Positions 1 through 5,360 of a stretch of DNA of 5,411 nucleotides are shown here, piece after piece. Origin of the DNA: Lachnospiraceae bacterium (lineage in GTDB: Bacteria; Bacillota; Clostridia; Lachnospirales; Lachnospiraceae); contig JAJPZP010000197.1 of the NCBI GenBank assembly GCA_021204285.1, positions 1 to 5,411 of the forward strand, read 5' to 3'. The position numbers and the translations under genes are program-made. The first letter of the stretch is position 1; each line of letters opens with the position of its first letter. Under the pieces are notes generated by a model. That model made no database searches. It was not told where the DNA came from and saw only the letters and a program-made list of their open reading frames with translations.

Positions 1-3
1 AGA

Positions 4-15
4 ATCTTCGAAGAT
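4..15 (-). repeat. 12-bp perfect palindrome in the leader
   Basis: ATCTTCGAAGAT is self-complementary, and the flanks add a G-U pair in the RNA. It could fold as a short stem in the leader transcript just after the boxA-like element. It lies at the window edge, so whether it belongs to a larger processing stem cannot be seen. Confidence 0.4.
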
Positions 16-16
16 C

Positions 17-27
17 TTTTCAAAGCA
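17..27 (-). promoter_or_regulatory. boxA-like antitermination site
   Basis: The minus strand reads TGCTTTGAAAA, close to the rrn boxA core TGCTCTTT(G)AAAA that binds NusB-NusE (S10) and protects rRNA transcription from premature termination. Its place after two strong promoters and a non-coding leader fits that role. One base of the usual CTC core is missing, so the call rests partly on context. Confidence 0.5.
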
Positions 28-56
28 CTATTTAATTATCAAGGTTCGTCCGCTGT

Positions 57-77
57 CCGCTCCCGTAAGGGGAGTGG
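57..77 (-). other. Leader hairpin just after the P2 start site
   Basis: The minus strand reads CCACTCCC, loop CTTAC, then GGGAGCGG. This gives five consecutive GC-rich pairs, one A-C mismatch and two more G-C pairs. It begins about where the P2 transcript is expected to start and is not followed by a U tract, so it is more likely a 5' stabilising or leader stem than a terminator. Confidence 0.45.
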
Positions 78-84
78 CCAAATG

Positions 85-113
85 ATTATACCAAATACCA
101 CCGTCTCTGTCAA
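85..113 (-). promoter_or_regulatory. Sigma-A promoter P2, perfect consensus
   Basis: The minus strand has TTGACA (113 to 108), a 17-base spacer and TATAAT (90 to 85), matching both hexamers of the housekeeping consensus exactly at optimal spacing. An A-rich tract (GAAAATAAAAAAG) lies just upstream and may act as an UP element. The expected start is the GG at 79-78, six to seven bases after the -10. A G start would fit the GTP-sensitive rRNA promoters known from Bacillus subtilis. It fires towards position 1, away from all protein genes in the window. Confidence 0.9.
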
Positions 114-191
114 GAGCTTTTTTATTTTCCCAACTCCCTGATCGGGTGTTTTCAGTACTCTCGCCAGCCCCTTTTCGCGGCCAGCTCGATT

Positions 192-220
192 ATAATATCA
201 CCGTGATTCTGGATTGTCAA
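192..220 (-). promoter_or_regulatory. Sigma-A promoter P1, near-perfect consensus
   Basis: The minus strand has TTGACA (220 to 215), a 17-base spacer and TATTAT (197 to 192), eleven of twelve consensus bases. An AT-rich tract (GAAAATTTTTTG) just upstream could be an UP element. The expected start is A186 or G185. It lies 107 bases upstream of P2 in the same direction, giving the tandem arrangement typical of rRNA operons. Its -35 box is 42 bases beyond the cvpA stop codon. Confidence 0.88.
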
Positions 221-262
221 CACCTTTCGACAAAAAATTTTCAGCGAACTCCTGCACGATCT

Positions 263-859
263 TCAGACGCCCAGAAGCAGCAGAATAATAATGAGAAGAA
301 GAAGATTATTTTCATACAGGTAAGACAGATATGCGCAGCCCTGAATCTGTGTATGCAGAAACGAACCCCAGGAACTCGTGCTGAAAATCGCAACAATAAG
401 CAAAAACAGCCAGAGAATAAGCAGCTGCTGAAGCAGCCCGAAAATCGCGCCAAAGATACGGTTCAGGAAGCTTAAACCCGGAACCTTTGTCAGAATTTCC
501 AGAGAGAGAAGCAGCATCCGCAGGAGAAGCCGCACGATCACATAGGTCACAACTACGGACAGCACCCGCGCCGCCAGCACATACATAAAATTCTCCGCAT
601 CGTCTCCAAGACCGCTCAAAACCAGCAGGCGATAAAGCTCGCTGTCCGTGTTCAGTATATTTTCCAGCGTAAATGTCGATGGCAGAATATGCTGAAAAAA
701 CTCCGCTACATAGGGTGCAGCGATATAGACTACCACCATGGTCAGCACCATGATGGCAAAGGAGACTCCTTTTTTGACAAAGCCCTTTCTGTAGCCGTCC
801 AAAACACCATATCCGAGGAAAAGCAGGCCAATCACACCGGCCGCATTAAGTACTTCCAT
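263..859 (-). CDS. CvpA-family integral membrane protein
   Basis: This is a 198-residue (199 from the upstream ATG) very hydrophobic protein resembling the CvpA family, named after the Escherichia coli colicin V production protein; the biochemical role of the family is not settled. Family traits are the early charged loop DGYRKGFVKKG (residues 22-32, counted from 862) after membrane helix 1, helices at about 8-20, 34-54, 93-120 and 132-160, the segment GLLQQLLILWLF (142-153), and the late YLYENN. The extreme C-terminus is a Leu/Ile run. Two adjacent ATG codons start the frame (862 and 859); AGAGG is 4 bases before the first and 7 before the second, so 859 is preferred. It lies 12 bases after the preceding stop and its ribosome binding site overlaps that stop, so it is co-transcribed with the DUF5711-type gene. 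Confidence 0.85.
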   Translation of the reverse strand: MEVLNAAGVIGLLFLGYGVLDGYRKGFVKKGVSFAIMVLTMVVVYIAAPYVAEFFQHILPSTFTLENILNTDSELYRLLVLSGLGDDAENFMYVLAARVLSVVVTYVIVRLLLRMLLLSLEILTKVPGLSFLNRIFGAIFGLLQQLLILWLFLLIVAIFSTSSWGSFLHTQIQGCAYLSYLYENNLLLLIIILLLLGV

Positions 860-871
860 CATCTATCCTCT

Positions 872-2056
872 TTATCTTAAGCGAATCTGATCCGTCCTGG
901 ATGCGTGCATAACAATATAACGCGTGATCCCGGACATCGTATACATGTTGGAGATCGACTCCTCAAAGCTTGTCTCGAAAATCACCTTTCCCGAATGGTT
1001 CACAATCATACAATCGTAATCATTGTAAATAAGAATCGTCTCACCCGAAATTTTTATGGTTTCATAGTCGAGATCAAATTCCACCTCGAACTCCATATTT
1101 CCATGGCTGTTGTACAGCCGGAGAGCATAAGTCTCCTCCTCACCCTCCGTCACAATCCCAAGATAAGTATCCGATGTAAACACACTCAGAATCTCTTTTT
1201 CCAGAGTAATTTCCTCCGTCTCCTCCGGAATCTGACTTCCCTCATAGAAAAGCAGGCTGTCAGTTCCCACAATACAGCAGTGTGTGCTGCCCAGATAATG
1301 AACACTGGGCAAAATCTCACCTTTTATAATCCTTGATGCGACCAGATGATCGGAAGAATTCTCTCCCACAGAGTCAAAATTATAAAAGGCAATGCAGGTA
1401 TTCACACTGCCATCCTGAATCTGAAGAAATGTAACTGCCAGCTTCGTGGCATCCTCGCTGAGCGATATGCGAAGCGGATAACCGGTATCCTGCAGTTCAA
1501 ACTTCGCCTCCACCAGCACTGTACCCGCGCTGTCATAAAGGTACAGGCGCGTTATATCCCCATCCTCAAGGAGAGCCGCCAGCACGCCCTGAGAAGACAC
1601 CTCAATCTGTCTGATCGGATACAAGGTCTGAACACTCCCGAGGAGGCCGCTCTCACCAAAAATCATCGCCTCTGTCCCGCTCTCCTCCGCAATGGCCGCG
1701 CTGTTCCCGCACACTGCTACCATCGGGCTCTGCATACTGTAGGTCTGGCTCCAGACAAGCTGATTGCGGGAATCCACACAGGAGATCCCATCCTGGCTGT
1801 ATTTCAGAACATAATCCAGGAATTCCGTATACTGCGTCGTCACAGTATCCGAACGCTCGTAGCTGTTCACAACTTCATAGTCCGAATAGACTTTATTTTT
1901 ATAATTTGCCCAGAAGGTCGCCGCCGCGATCAGTACCAGCACAAGGACACCTGCCCAGAATGCAAAAACCCTGAGTCTGTGCCCACGGAGATTTTTCCTG
2001 AAAGCCTCTATGTCCGTGTCTGTTCCGGTATTTTTCTTCAGTAATTGTATCGCCAT
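872..2056 (-). CDS. DUF5711-like membrane-anchored beta-propeller protein
   Basis: The protein has 394 residues from the ATG at 2056. A short basic cytosolic part (1-29, ending RGHRLRV) precedes one membrane helix (about 30-50, FAFWAGVLVLVLIAAATFWA). The rest lies outside the membrane and is built of short beta-strand-like units, each a hydrophobic strand with a turn such as SQDG, DSAG, EDGD or NSHG (about 85-390), suggesting a WD40- or PQQ-type propeller. The layout and the end (SGITRYIVM...IRLR) fit the DUF5711 proteins of Firmicutes, whose function is unknown; the family name is from memory. The frame stays open to 2200, but that would overlap the LysM gene by 95 bases without a good ribosome binding site. 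The ATG at 2056 has GGAG seven bases upstream and lies 49 bases after the LysM stop. Its position before cvpA suggests a joint envelope role. Confidence 0.75.
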   Translation of the reverse strand: MAIQLLKKNTGTDTDIEAFRKNLRGHRLRVFAFWAGVLVLVLIAAATFWANYKNKVYSDYEVVNSYERSDTVTTQYTEFLDYVLKYSQDGISCVDSRNQLVWSQTYSMQSPMVAVCGNSAAIAEESGTEAMIFGESGLLGSVQTLYPIRQIEVSSQGVLAALLEDGDITRLYLYDSAGTVLVEAKFELQDTGYPLRISLSEDATKLAVTFLQIQDGSVNTCIAFYNFDSVGENSSDHLVASRIIKGEILPSVHYLGSTHCCIVGTDSLLFYEGSQIPEETEEITLEKEILSVFTSDTYLGIVTEGEEETYALRLYNSHGNMEFEVEFDLDYETIKISGETILIYNDYDCMIVNHSGKVIFETSFEESISNMYTMSGITRYIVMHASRTDQIRLR

Positions 2057-2063
2057 CCGTATT

Positions 2064-2067
2064 CTCC
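2064..2067 (-). promoter_or_regulatory. Ribosome binding site that decides the DUF5711-type start
   Basis: The minus strand reads AGCGGAG, then AATACGG, then ATG at 2056. The spacing of 7 is optimal. The earlier in-frame ATG at 2134 is preceded by ACAGCGATAAAATTT, which has no Shine-Dalgarno core. Confidence 0.6.
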
Positions 2068-2089
2068 GCTGAATCTGCAGTTCTTTTGT

Positions 2090-2119
2090 AGTATACCATT
2101 TTCCGCTATGGAAGTACAA
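2090..2119 (-). promoter_or_regulatory. Possible internal extended -10 promoter
   Basis: The minus strand reads TGGTATACT (2098 to 2090), an extended -10 (TGn plus five of six TATAAT bases). The -35 position 18 bases upstream is poor (TTGTAC, three of six). Transcription would start near 2083, leaving a 27-base leader that contains the ribosome binding site of the DUF5711-type gene. It could give that gene and cvpA expression independent of the LysM gene. The call rests on motif match and position only. Confidence 0.35.
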
Positions 2120-3227
2120 TGGTTTGTCCGACATAAATTTTATCGCTGTCATCCAGTCCATTGAGTTTGCAGATTTCTTCCAGCCGCTCGTCTCCACCAT
2201 ATTTCACTCTGCAGATTCCAAGCAATGTATCGCCGGCCTGCACCTGATAATACTCCGGCGCCACCATCTCTTTCATCCCGGCATCCGCCTCTTCCACGTT
2301 CTCATCCACCACAACTGCCTCCTCGTTCTGCTCCTCTTCCGCCTGTGAAGTCACAGCCTCTGACAGTGTTTCTTCCACCTGCAGGTCCTCCGCCTCGTCA
2401 GCCTCCTCCACCGCCAGACGATTTCCTTCCTGCGCTGCCTGTTCCATATCCTCACCGTTTTCCTCGTCCAGACTCTCCGAGATGCGGTAAAGCGCACTCT
2501 CCATACTTGTCATTCGATCATAATTGTTGATCATCGTCACCCCGATCACAAGAATAACCATCACAAGAAACGTGCAGGCAGTATAGAGGACTGCCATCAG
2601 CCGTCTCTGCCAATATTTCGCCTTCTTCTCCTGCATGGCACTCCCAAACCGCGCCGCCGCCCGGTCTTTCAGGACACCCTCCGGCTCAATACTGAAACCA
2701 CCATGCTGATGACTGATATATTCCTGCATCTGCTCATTCTTTTCATAATAAATATAATAGCCCGACAGCGGCACAAGGCCACATTCTTCCTGCCGGAAGA
2801 AGCTCTCTTCATTTTCCAGAATATCAGTCAGGAAAAAGACCGTCTCCTGTCCCGGGAAATGTCTTCTGTGTAAAGATTTCCATTCCTCCGTGAGTGTAAC
2901 CGGAAAGCCCGGGTTCGACAGATACCAGCCGAGTACTTCCATTCCATCGAACCATGCCTGAACATTTCGGAATATCTCACTCCAGTTTTCATTGGAAAAC
3001 CATTTTTCACGCTCCTGTCCCATGTCCGCTTCCAGTGCGCCCTGTATATAGATACCGGAGGCATTGCGATGACCTAACAGCACTGCCGTTTTCATGCCGG
3101 TGAGTTCATTCTCTGCCAGCTGGCGCAGATAGGTATATGCATAGTCCTCTATAAAAACCCGTGTGCCCTGCCCAGGTTCTCCAATCTGACGCGTATTTCG
3201 GGGAAACATCCCCTCTCTCTTTTCCAT
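2106..3227 (-). CDS. Membrane protein with MPN/JAB-like domain and C-terminal LysM
   Basis: The 373-residue protein has four parts. Residues about 22-165 resemble an MPN/JAB domain: the strand-turn AVLLGHRNASGIYIQG (48-63), GWYLSNPGF (100-108, compare GWYHSHPGF in active members), FPGQETVFFLTD (124-135) and LSGYYIYYE (154-162). The JAMM metal site is absent: the expected Glu, His, His and Asp are Met45, Leu103, Asn105 and Trp116. A basic stretch and one membrane helix follow (210-234), then a very acidic linker (about 252-322) and a LysM (326-373, starting YYQVQAGDTLLGICR). Positive charge before the helix puts the MPN-like part in the cytosol and the peptidoglycan-binding LysM outside. There is no signal peptide. 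GGAGGG lies 8 bases before the ATG; Met7 is a possible alternative. The gene follows the galM terminator and leads the cluster continued by the DUF5711-type gene and cvpA. The LysM call is firm, the MPN-like call is a motif-level inference. Confidence 0.85.
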   Translation of the reverse strand: MEKREGMFPRNTRQIGEPGQGTRVFIEDYAYTYLRQLAENELTGMKTAVLLGHRNASGIYIQGALEADMGQEREKWFSNENWSEIFRNVQAWFDGMEVLGWYLSNPGFPVTLTEEWKSLHRRHFPGQETVFFLTDILENEESFFRQEECGLVPLSGYYIYYEKNEQMQEYISHQHGGFSIEPEGVLKDRAAARFGSAMQEKKAKYWQRRLMAVLYTACTFLVMVILVIGVTMINNYDRMTSMESALYRISESLDEENGEDMEQAAQEGNRLAVEEADEAEDLQVEETLSEAVTSQAEEEQNEEAVVVDENVEEADAGMKEMVAPEYYQVQAGDTLLGICRVKYGGDERLEEICKLNGLDDSDKIYVGQTIVLP

Positions 3228-3316
3228 CCCTGCTTCCCTCCCTCCGATTACATCGTAACACAGAGAGTACTCCGTTTTTGACGAAATGAAGGAGGAATGC
3301 CCAGTTTCTTATCAAC
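3228..3316 (-). promoter_or_regulatory. Intergenic region upstream of the LysM gene
   Basis: This 89-base gap between the galM terminator and the LysM gene should hold the promoter of the envelope cluster. The best candidate is an extended -10, TGTTACGAT (3260 to 3252), without a recognisable -35; it would leave a leader of under 20 bases. There is also a palindrome GAGTACTC and a CCTCCTT segment able to pair with the ribosome binding site. No confident promoter can be named. Confidence 0.3.
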
Positions 3317-3342
3317 AAAAAAGACGCCGAAGCGCCTTTTTT
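3317..3342 (-). terminator. Rho-independent terminator after galM, bidirectional in form
   Basis: In the minus-strand RNA the order is AAAAAA, GGCGC, loop UUCG, GCGUC, UUUUUU. The stem has four G-C pairs and one G-U pair and is extended by six A-U pairs, capped by the very stable C(UUCG)G tetraloop. The hairpin begins 8 bases after the galM stop. Because an A tract mirrors the U tract, the plus strand also has terminator form, although no plus-strand gene ends here. It separates the ybaB-recR-galM unit from the LysM cluster. Confidence 0.92.
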
Positions 3343-3350
3343 CTTCTGTC

Positions 3351-4394
3351 TTATCGGAATCTGTAAACCGTCGTCGTGCGACAATGCTGTCCGGCGTCAA
3401 AAACCGGCTGGCGAAACGACGGAATATTGACGCTGTTCGGGAAATACTGAGTTTCCAGGCACACCGCCTCGCGCCTCGCGTACCGCGCACCTCCCTTGCC
3501 GTTTCTGTCACTCAGACCGTTCGCCGTATAGCCCTGCACGCCGGGAAGATCTGTATAAGCGTCCATCGTGATACCAGAACGATCATCCTCAAGCTGCGCG
3601 AACTTCTCCACTCTGCCGAATTCCGTGTCGAGCACCCAGTTGTGATCGTAGCCTCCCACAAGCTTAAGCTGCTCCCAGTCCGCATCGACGTCATCACCAA
3701 TCCTTCTCGCCGTCCGAAAATCCATCGGCGTTCCCTCTACCGGCAAAATTCTTCCTGTCGGAATCGCGCCCGGATAAATTTCTGTAAATCCACTGGCTTT
3801 CAATGTCAGTCGCTCATCCTCAATGGAACCCGAGTCATGCCCTCCCAGATTAAAATAGGAGTGATTCGTCACATTGATAACCGTCTTTTTATCACTGACT
3901 CCATCATAATCAATCTGAATCCCATCCTCTAACAGCGTGTAGGTAACGGACATTGTCAGGTTTCCCGGAAAACCGTTCTCTCCGTCCGGGCTCAGATAAG
4001 TAAATTTCACGGCAGTTGCCGCCTCGTCAGGACTCCCCTTCCACATGACCTTATGAAATCCATTCTTTTTATCCGTGTGCAGATTATTTTCCTTATCGTT
4101 TACAACCATATGATAATCCACGCCATCCATTGAAAATTTTGCACCGCCTATCCGATTCGCATGCCTGCCGACCGTCGAGCCCAGGCAGCCACCACTCTCT
4201 TCATATTCCTTCAATGTGTCATAACCAAGAACCACATCGCGGCGTCCTCCTTTATGATCCGGAACGACCAGGCTCACCAGGATCGCGCCGAAATCCGTCA
4301 CCGTCGCCTCCAGACCCTTCTCACCACACAGCGTATAGAGCGAAGCTTCCTTTCCGTCCTTCGTCACGCCAAATGACTTCCTGGTAATACTCAT
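3351..4394 (-). CDS. galM: Aldose 1-epimerase (mutarotase), GalM family
   Basis: The enzyme interconverts the alpha and beta anomers of sugars such as galactose and glucose, supplying the anomer needed by the Leloir pathway in the cytosol. The 347-residue length is normal for the family. Family motifs appear in order: GRHANRIGG (76-84), NNLHTD (103-108), NHSYFNLGG (177-185), GGYDHNWVL (247-255), PGVQGYTAN (284-292) and CLETQYFPNSVN (312-323). By analogy with Lactococcus lactis GalM, His178 is the general acid and Glu314 the general base, with Asn80, Arg81, His106 and Asp250 binding substrate; all are present. AAGGGGGAG lies six bases before the ATG. The gene starts 25 bases after the recR stop and ends at a strong terminator, so it closes the ybaB-recR unit. 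No other galactose genes are nearby, so the natural sugar is not evident; a related epimerase specificity is possible. Confidence 0.95.
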   Translation of the reverse strand: MSITRKSFGVTKDGKEASLYTLCGEKGLEATVTDFGAILVSLVVPDHKGGRRDVVLGYDTLKEYEESGGCLGSTVGRHANRIGGAKFSMDGVDYHMVVNDKENNLHTDKKNGFHKVMWKGSPDEAATAVKFTYLSPDGENGFPGNLTMSVTYTLLEDGIQIDYDGVSDKKTVINVTNHSYFNLGGHDSGSIEDERLTLKASGFTEIYPGAIPTGRILPVEGTPMDFRTARRIGDDVDADWEQLKLVGGYDHNWVLDTEFGRVEKFAQLEDDRSGITMDAYTDLPGVQGYTANGLSDRNGKGGARYARREAVCLETQYFPNSVNIPSFRQPVFDAGQHCRTTTVYRFR

Positions 4395-4419
4395 GCCCTT
4401 CTCCCCCTTCTCTCTTTCC

Positions 4420-5016
4420 CTACAACTCTACACGGCCCTCCAGCGCACGCAGCAACGTCACTTCATCAATATATTCCAGATCTCCTCCGCCCGGTACGCC
4501 GCTCGCGCTCCGGCTCACCTTAATCCCGGTCGGCTTCACGAGCCTACTGATGTACATCGCCGTCGTCTCCCCTTCCAGGCTGGAATTTGTGGCGATAATT
4601 ACTTCATCTACATCTTTCTCCAGACGATGCATGAGCTCCTTCAGGCGAATGTCTGAGGGACCAATGCCCAGCATCGGGGAGATCGCACCGTGCAGCACAT
4701 GGTAAACACCTTCATACTTGCCGGTCTTTTCATAGGCGCTCATGTCGCGCGGGTTCTCGACGACCATGATCGTCCTGTGATCCCTTTGTTCGTTGGCACA
4801 GATCGGGCAGATCTCCTGATCCGTCAACGTCAGGCACTCCCGGCAATAGCGAATCGTTTTCCGCGCATTCACCATCGTTTCCGCCAGCTTCTCAACCTTT
4901 TCTTCCGGCATATCAATCATATGAAAGGCCAGACGTTGCGCCGTCTTTGCTCCAATCCCCGGCAAAGAGGCGAGCTGTTCCGCCAGCTGGCTGATCTGCT
5001 TGCTGTAATACTCCAT
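4420..5016 (-). CDS. recR: Recombination protein RecR
   Basis: RecR works with RecO (and RecF) to load RecA on single-stranded DNA coated by SSB during gap and break repair. At 198 residues the protein is full length. It shows the N-terminal helix-hairpin-helix (LPGIGAKTAQRLAFHM, 18-33), a four-cysteine zinc finger (Cys58, Cys61, Cys70, Cys73), a TOPRIM domain starting at about 81 with Glu87 in VVENPRD and the second acidic motif ATNSSLEGETTA (142-153), and the C-terminal signature GGDLEYIDEVTLLRALEGR. The segment SRSASGVPGGG (168-178) departs slightly from the usual RIA(S/H)GVPVGG form. Its ATG overlaps the ybaB stop by one base (TGATG), and GGAGG in the last ybaB codons serves as ribosome binding site, so translation is coupled. 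The ybaB-recR pair is widely conserved, often after dnaX. Confidence 0.98.
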   Translation of the reverse strand: MEYYSKQISQLAEQLASLPGIGAKTAQRLAFHMIDMPEEKVEKLAETMVNARKTIRYCRECLTLTDQEICPICANEQRDHRTIMVVENPRDMSAYEKTGKYEGVYHVLHGAISPMLGIGPSDIRLKELMHRLEKDVDEVIIATNSSLEGETTAMYISRLVKPTGIKVSRSASGVPGGGDLEYIDEVTLLRALEGRVEL

Positions 5017-5360
5017 CAGAAACCAAGTCCTCCGCCCATGCCGCCGGTCATCTTCGCCATGTTCGCAGCGGCCGCCTCATCCGCCTTACGCAGCGCTTCA
5101 TTCGCCGCCGCCATAATCAGATCCTCAAGCATCTCCACATCATCCGGATCTACCGCTTCCGGATCCAGCTTTACCTTTGTGATCTCCTTCTTTCCGGTCA
5201 CCGTCACTTCAACCGCACCGCCACCGGCGGCCGCTGTAAACTCCGCACTCTCAAGTTCCTTCTGACTCTCTTCCATCTGGCGTTGCATACGCTGTGCCTG
5301 CTTCATAAGATTGTTCATATTGCCCGGCATACCGCCCTGAAATCCGCCTCGTTTTGCCAT
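5016..5360 (-). CDS. ybaB: Nucleoid-associated protein, YbaB/EbfC family
   Basis: YbaB/EbfC proteins are small dimeric DNA-binding proteins linked to the nucleoid and often encoded next to recR. The 114-residue protein has the family layout: a Gly/Met-rich start ([23 protein letters not shown]), a long charged helix (15-40, [19 protein letters not shown]), a beta sheet ([24 protein letters not shown], in pieces over 45-68), a helix with the usual [13 protein letters not shown] (78-90), and a glycine-rich tail GGMGGGLGF. The start at 5360 matches family members, with AAAGG 12 bases upstream. The frame can be opened from a TTG at 5396, but the extra residues are not family-like. The stop overlaps the recR start. 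Confidence 0.96.
   Translation of the reverse strand: MAKRGGFQGGMPGNMNNLMKQAQRMQRQMEESQKELESAEFTAAAGGGAVEVTVTGKKEITKVKLDPEAVDPDDVEMLEDLIMAAANEALRKADEAAAANMAKMTGGMGGGLGF

Larger units (their letters stand above)
1..84 (-). other. Probable rRNA operon leader (transcribed, 5' part only)
   Basis: This stretch lies downstream of the tandem promoters and is read towards position 1. In transcript order it contains a GC-rich hairpin, the segment CCTTGATAATTAAATAGTG, a boxA-like TGCTTTGAAAA and a palindrome. A strong double promoter, a non-coding leader and boxA together are typical of rRNA operons in Firmicutes, where the leader supports antitermination and later pairs with the 16S-23S spacer for processing. 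No open reading frame with a ribosome binding site is seen here. The inference is that a 16S rRNA gene follows outside the window; a tRNA array or another strongly expressed RNA is the main alternative. Confidence 0.65.

Noticed and set aside
189..214. Alternative -10 TATAAT (194 to 189) for promoter P1
   Set aside because: Its spacing to TTGACA would be 20 bases; TATTAT three bases earlier gives 17.
221..262. Terminator after cvpA
   Set aside because: The T run in GAAAATTTTTTG is not preceded by a GC stem; the possible pairings are three or four bases long. It fits an UP element of P1 better.
1346..2044. Plus-strand open frame of 232 codons opposite the DUF5711-type gene
   Set aside because: No ribosome binding site or domain is visible, and the composition is typical of an antisense shadow of a membrane and propeller protein.
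1899..2099. Second minus-strand frame overlapping the N-terminus of the DUF5711-type gene, considered as a sign of a frameshift
   Set aside because: The main frame runs without a break from the start at 2056 through the membrane helix into the propeller, so no frameshift is needed.
2225..2530. Proline-rich plus-strand frame opposite the acidic linker of the LysM protein
   Set aside because: The proline runs simply reflect the complement of Glu/Ala-rich codons of the linker.
3297..3932. Plus-strand open frame of 211 codons opposite galM
   Set aside because: It is antisense to a galM with all catalytic motifs, its product is Arg/His-rich with no recognisable domain, and the symmetric terminator lies within its first codons.
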